From an uncultured Desulfovibrio sp. (GTDB lineage Bacteria; Desulfobacterota; Desulfovibrionia; Desulfovibrionales; Desulfovibrionaceae), in contig NZ_CABSIF010000003.1 in the NCBI RefSeq assembly GCF_902477725.1, forward strand, positions 62,001 through 126,000: a stretch of DNA of 64,000 nt. Reading direction: 5' to 3'. The translations under genes were made by a program, and so were the position numbers. A model generated the notes under the pieces. The model was not told the DNA's origin, ran no database searches, and worked only from the letters and a program-made list of their open reading frames with translations. Positions 60,390-64,000 of this stretch are shown piece by piece. The first letter of the stretch is position 1. Each line of letters starts with the position of its first letter.

Positions 60390-61331
60390 TTAACCCCAGG
60401 CTTCGGTCACCAGATCATACAACTTGACGGAAAGCACCTTGAGATCGGGCTTGGTGTATTGCACGTCAGCCCCCACAACAGCGCATTTCTTGGCGAGAGG
60501 TTCATTGATCATGGAAGAGAAGATGGCCACGGGCAACTTTTTAAGGACTCTTTCATCCTTGATGTGCTTGCACAGGGCCAGACCGTCCATGCCGGGCATT
60601 TCAATGTCTGTGATGACGCCGTGAATGAAATCGGAAATGGGGCGATCTTCGGCTTCGCAGCGGTCGCGCAGCACCTTCAGGTAGTCCCAGGCTTCCTGCC
60701 CGTTGACCTTCTGCGTTACCGTGAAGCGGCCTTCCTTGTTGAGCAGATCAAGCAGCAGGCTGCGGATACTGCTTGAATCGTCCACGTGCAGGATATTGTA
60801 AATTTTTTCCCCGCTGTGGCGCATGTCTGAGGAGTCAAAGCGCATGGCCATGGCCGGATGCAGTTCGGCTACAATGGCTTCAAGATCCAGCAAAAAGATC
60901 ACGCGCTCTTCCAGCCGCACCACGCCCGTTACCGAGCTGCGGCTCACATTCTGCAAAAACTGCCCCGGCGCTTCCACATCCGTCCAGCTCAGCCGATAGA
61001 TGCGGTTGACCCCCGACACCAGAAAGCCCGTACATACGCCGTTGAATTCGGTGACGATAACCTTGGCGTCTTCGTTTTCAATGGGGCCGCTGCCCAAAAA
61101 CTGGGCCATATCAATCAGCGGCACCACACGGCCATTGCGGTGCAGAAACGCGCCCAAAAGCGCTTTATGGCGCATTTCCGGCATGGCAGTCACCGGCTGG
61201 CGACGGCCAATTTCAACCACCTTGGCCACGTTAAGGCCGTAGTGGGCTTCGTAACCGTCCTGGTTGACGAAAAATTCCACAATTTCCAGCTCGTTGGTGC
61301 CGGTTTCCAGCAGGATGTTGGTCTGCGCCAT
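60390..61331 (-). CDS. CheV-type chemotaxis adaptor (CheW plus receiver)
   Basis: A 313-residue protein with an N-terminal CheW-like domain (about 15-165) and a C-terminal receiver domain. The phospho-acceptor is D in VITDIEMPGMDG, and HVDDSSSIRSLL and SSMIN complete the active site. It couples chemoreceptors to CheA and may tune adaptation by phosphorylation. GGAGAGCATTTCC precedes the start. It has its own terminator; other che genes are not in the window. Confidence 0.9.
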   Translation of the reverse strand: MAQTNILLETGTNELEIVEFFVNQDGYEAHYGLNVAKVVEIGRRQPVTAMPEMRHKALLGAFLHRNGRVVPLIDMAQFLGSGPIENEDAKVIVTEFNGVCTGFLVSGVNRIYRLSWTDVEAPGQFLQNVSRSSVTGVVRLEERVIFLLDLEAIVAELHPAMAMRFDSSDMRHSGEKIYNILHVDDSSSIRSLLLDLLNKEGRFTVTQKVNGQEAWDYLKVLRDRCEAEDRPISDFIHGVITDIEMPGMDGLALCKHIKDERVLKKLPVAIFSSMINEPLAKKCAVVGADVQYTKPDLKVLSVKLYDLVTEAWG

Positions 61332-61585
61332 GGAAATGCTCTCCGTTGGGCTGAAGCCCGTTAATGTCGGACGGCAGACCTGAACTTGTTTGCTGCCAGC
61401 CGGTGAGCGAAGCTTACGCTGACTCTCTTATCGGTTGCCAAGTGCAAATATTTAGCCATGCAGGCCGAAAAGACAGTTTTTTTCATATTTTTCTGTTTCG
61501 CACAAAACGGGGGACATATCAAACTGAGTGCATTAGCATTGAAAATACCGTCATACATTAGGTGCAAAGACAGCTTGCCAGCAGT

Positions 61586-62497
61586 TTATACTCCCTGAAA
61601 CAACCGCGTCGACATGTAGCGTTCGCCCGTGTCGCAGGCAAAGGTAACGATATTCTTGTCCTGCATTTCTGGCCGCGCCGCAAGGTCAAGGGCCGCACGC
61701 ACGTTGGAGCCTGTGGATATGCCCGCCATGATGCCGTGCTCCATGAGCATCTGGGCGGTTCTTATGGCTTCCTCGCCGTCCATCTGGATAATCTCGTCCA
61801 AAAGCGCGCGGTCAAGGATGGCAGGCACAAAATCAGCCCCAATACCCTGAATGAGGTGAGGCCCTGGTTTGCCGCCCGAGAGCACCGGCGAAGCGGCTGG
61901 CTCCACGGCAACTACCCTGAAACCGGGGATGCGCTCCTTGAGATACCGCCCTACGCCAGTGATGGTCGAGCCGGAGCCAACGCCCGCAACCAGCACGTCC
62001 ATCTTTCCCACGCTGTCCTTGAAAATTTCCGGCCCGGTGGTCTTGTAATGGGCCACCACAGCCTGCGGATTGGTAAACTGGCCGAGTACAAAGGCATCCT
62101 GTTCATCAGCAATGAGTTTCGCAGCGGCCACAGCCCCGCTCATGCCCTGTTCCGCCGGGGTGAGCACAAGCTCTGCGCCCAGCGCCCGCAACAGGTTGCG
62201 GCGCTCAACGCTCATGGATTCGGGCATGGTCAGTATGCAGCGAAAGCCACGCACCGAGGCAACCAGGGCCATGCCGATGCCCATATTGCCGCTTGTGGCC
62301 TCCACCAGCACCCCACCCGGCTCTACACGCCCCTCTTCCAGAGCTTCGCCAACAAGGTGAAAAGCCACGCGATCCTTGATGGAACCGCCGGGATTGCGAT
62401 TTTCAAGCTTCAGCCAGACAGTGCCGGGCAGATCGCGTGAAAGATCAAGCCGCAGCATGGGGGTGTTGCCAATGGTTTGTAAAATGCTGGTTAACAT
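61586..62497 (-). CDS. Second cysteine synthase (CysK/CysM family)
   Basis: A 303-residue PLP enzyme, the length of CysM. The PLP lysine is in NPGGSIKDR, unlike the NPSYSVKCR of the paralogue at 7292-8248. The substrate loop reads TSGNMGIG instead of the usual TSGNTGI; the effect of the Thr to Met change is unknown. Phosphate binding GSGSTITG is present. It probably makes cysteine from O-acetylserine or an analogue, or acts in sulfide handling. GAGG lies 11 bases before the ATG. Confidence 0.85.
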   Translation of the reverse strand: MLTSILQTIGNTPMLRLDLSRDLPGTVWLKLENRNPGGSIKDRVAFHLVGEALEEGRVEPGGVLVEATSGNMGIGMALVASVRGFRCILTMPESMSVERRNLLRALGAELVLTPAEQGMSGAVAAAKLIADEQDAFVLGQFTNPQAVVAHYKTTGPEIFKDSVGKMDVLVAGVGSGSTITGVGRYLKERIPGFRVVAVEPAASPVLSGGKPGPHLIQGIGADFVPAILDRALLDEIIQMDGEEAIRTAQMLMEHGIMAGISTGSNVRAALDLAARPEMQDKNIVTFACDTGERYMSTRLFQGV

Positions 62498-62667
62498 GAA
62501 AACATAAGCCTCACAGTAAAAAATACCAGGAAATCCGGCTCTATGGCAGATATTCGCTTTACAATGGAAGAGTTTTGCTTAACTCTTTACATATAACCAT
62601 AGAAGAATCCGTGCACATTGGCAATTTTCGGTCTGGCCGCTCCAATAGCCCCTTCAGGGAGGATACC

Positions 62668-63129
62668 ATGAAGATTCTGCAAGTAACCACTGTGTTCATA
62701 GCCCTTGTTATTGCCCTTTCCGGCGGGCTTGCCCACGCCAAGGCCGACACCGTGGCGCTGTATACCGAAGCCGTCATGACAGGCGACGTCCCGGCCCTTG
62801 AAACCCTGCTGGCCCCCAACTACTGGCATATCAACGCCAACGGGCACATTGAGGACAAGGAACACTTCATCAATACCATCAAGAGCAAGGAACTGGTCAT
62901 TGATCGCCTGACCTTCACCAATGCCCGCACTGCCTTGATCAGCGACGCCAAGCTCATCACCGGCACAGGCTACCTCAAGGCCAAGGCCACGCCTGCGCTG
63001 CCCGAGGGCCTCATGCGCATTACCGTGGTGGTCATCACCAACAAGGGGCGCGAGCAGGTGGTGCTGTTCCAGGCCACTCCTGTGATTGCCACCGAAGACT
63101 GCAACGACGGCAACTGCAAGATCCAGTAA
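62668..63129 (+). CDS. Exported NTF2-like (DUF4440-type) protein
   Basis: A 153-residue protein. MKILQVTTVFIALVIALSGGLAHA is a clear signal peptide. The mature part (about 25-145) has the SnoaL/DUF4440-like pattern, ALYTEAVMTGDVPALETLLAPNYWHINANGHI and a following strand set. CNDGNC at the C-terminus may form a disulfide. AGGGAGGATACC precedes the start. Function unknown; it is divergent from the second cysteine synthase. Confidence 0.75.
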   Translation: MKILQVTTVFIALVIALSGGLAHAKADTVALYTEAVMTGDVPALETLLAPNYWHINANGHIEDKEHFINTIKSKELVIDRLTFTNARTALISDAKLITGTGYLKAKATPALPEGLMRITVVVITNKGREQVVLFQATPVIATEDCNDGNCKIQ

Positions 63130-63163
63130 GGTTAAAATACCGATCAGCCCGATGGGGGCCATC

Positions 63164-63193
63164 AGGCCGGGGCATCTGCACCCGGCCTTTTTT
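63164..63193 (+). terminator. Terminator after the NTF2-like gene
   Basis: AGGCCGGG pairs with CCCGGCCT over a nine-base loop, followed by TTTTTG. It is 35 bases past the stop codon. Confidence 0.85.
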
Positions 63194-63221
63194 GTGCGGA
63201 AGAATCCTGGGCAGAAGAAAT

Positions 63222-63255
63222 AAAAAGCCGCGCCTGCTAACAGGGGCGGCTTTTA
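63222..63255. terminator. Second, bidirectional hairpin terminator
   Basis: AAAAGCCGCGCCTG pairs with CAGGGGCGGCTTTT (one mismatch) around CTAA. A and T runs at the ends make it usable from both strands. Confidence 0.8.
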
Positions 63256-63390
63256 AACGTAACCCGGGGTATGGCGGGGCCGGATTTCGCGTGGTGGGAA
63301 AGATCGGAGGCGAAAAGTAATCATTGTGAGCGTTTCAGTCATGCAGGCATCAAAACAGCAGGCAGATCAAACAATGCTTGGTCATATTTC

Positions 63391-63420
63391 GCGGGGGCTC
63401 TCAAATCAAAGAACCCCCGC
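63391..63420. repeat. Hairpin downstream of yceI
   Basis: GCGGGGG (63391-63397) pairs with CCCCCGC (63414-63420) over a 16-base loop. There is no T-run on the minus strand, so terminator function for yceI is uncertain. Confidence 0.5.
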
Positions 63421-63443
63421 AAAACATCTCAATATTCAGATGC

Positions 63444-63959
63444 CTAGGCTGGCGAAACTTCAAAGTTGGCAGCCACCTTCACCCTGTCGCCCACAATGGC
63501 TGCCGGGATGTTGGGGCCAATGCCAAAGTCGCTGCGATTCACCTCGCCAGTGATGCTGAAAGACTGCGTTTCCTTGCTGTTGATGGGGTTGGTGATACGG
63601 TCGCTGGCTGTGATGTTGAACGTCACTTCTCTCGAGGTGCCGCGCATTTCGAGCAGGCCTGTTATGGTTCCGGTATGATCCGGCCCAAGGCGCACAGCTG
63701 TGCTCTGAAAGGTAACTTCGGGGTGCTGCGCCACATCAAAAAAATCCGGCGAGCGCAAGTGCTCGTCCCGCGCATGCACATGCGTGTCAATACTCACAGC
63801 CTTGGCCGTCATGGTAAAGACTGCGTCAGAAAGATCATCGTTGCCGGTTTCAAGGTCAATGGCAACGTCTGCAAACCTGCCGTTAATGTCGGTAATCATG
63901 AGATGCCGCACCACAAAACCAAGGTGCGAATGGTCGGGATCGTTCTTCCAGGTAGCCAT
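63444..63959 (-). CDS. YceI-family protein
   Basis: A 171-residue YceI domain protein, a lipocalin-like fold binding polyprenols or other isoprenoids. DPDHSHLGFVVRHLMITDINGRF at the start, DEHLRSPDFFDVAQHP in the middle and DFGI are typical. There is no signal peptide, so unlike E. coli YceI it is probably cytoplasmic. The start at 63959 follows GGGAGGTTGTT; an upstream ATG at 63992 is less likely. Function is not established. Confidence 0.9.
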   Translation of the reverse strand: MATWKNDPDHSHLGFVVRHLMITDINGRFADVAIDLETGNDDLSDAVFTMTAKAVSIDTHVHARDEHLRSPDFFDVAQHPEVTFQSTAVRLGPDHTGTITGLLEMRGTSREVTFNITASDRITNPINSKETQSFSITGEVNRSDFGIGPNIPAAIVGDRVKVAANFEVSPA

Positions 63960-64000
63960 AACAACCTCCCGCTTAGTGCAGGTTGCGCTCAAATCTATAT

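Larger units (their letters stand above)
63130..63443. other. Convergent gap with three hairpins
   Basis: A 314-base non-coding region between the NTF2-like gene and yceI. It holds a terminator (63164-63193), a second bidirectional hairpin (63222-63255) and a third hairpin (63391-63420). No gene is seen. Confidence 0.6.

Overview
The window looks like chromosome of a Desulfovibrio-type anaerobe (Desulfovibrionaceae). The grounds are GC in the high fifties by eye, a large Fe-S/FAD D-lactate dehydrogenase, a periplasmic SdhABE-type fumarate reductase, two cysteine synthases, sigma-54 regulation, a CobA-HemD fusion and several Tat-exported redox or hydrolytic proteins. No dsr, apr or sat gene lies in the window, so the assignment is an inference. 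I see no prophage, insertion sequence or CRISPR array. Two tRNAs are present: Arg(CCG) and Ser(UGA).

Layout. 0-10 kb: ArsR repressor divergent from a Tat-exported metallo-beta-lactamase protein, an APS-kinase-like protein, dgt, gmhA, an acetolactate-synthase-like enzyme, a hairpin-rich intergenic stretch, cysK with an Rrf2 regulator, a metal-dependent hydrolase and ubiX. 10-16 kb: tRNA-Arg, an AT-rich lipoprotein gene, and three glycosyltransferases interrupted by an iron alcohol dehydrogenase. 16-24 kb: a leftward run fmdB, purB, pyrE, L,D-transpeptidase, coiled-coil membrane protein; then a tiny basic protein, a LarE-like gene and hisHF. 24-34 kb: TauE exporter, murI, HU, tRNA-Ser, a secreted C69 dipeptidase followed by an apparently Tat-exported L-serine dehydratase, and divergently the D-lactate dehydrogenase. 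34-43 kb: mutL, a small Cys-pair protein, then a DeoR-led tetronate/glycerate operon (DUF1537 kinase, PdxA2, GntP, glycerate kinase). 43-54 kb: membrane protein, hemW, pepA-cobA/hemD-purN, and the fumarate reductase operon. 54-64 kb: a leftward operon (SSS symporter, OsmC, GcvH, Lpd) preceded by a predicted sigma-54 promoter and upstream activator sites next to a CBS-PAS-AAA+ regulator; then cheV, a second cysteine synthase, an NTF2-like exported protein and YceI.

Most interesting readings. (1) OsmC, GcvH and Lpd in one operon without GcvP or GcvT could form a self-contained lipoyl-dependent thiol peroxidase relay (NADH, Lpd, lipoyl-GcvH, OsmC), switched on through sigma-54. (2) The dipeptidase and Tat-type [4Fe-4S] L-serine dehydratase could release and deaminate serine outside the cytoplasm, next to an oxidative lactate enzyme. 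(3) The fumarate reductase has a Tat signal and replaces the histidine that carries covalent FAD in SdhA/FrdA. All three are inferences from sequence and gene order.
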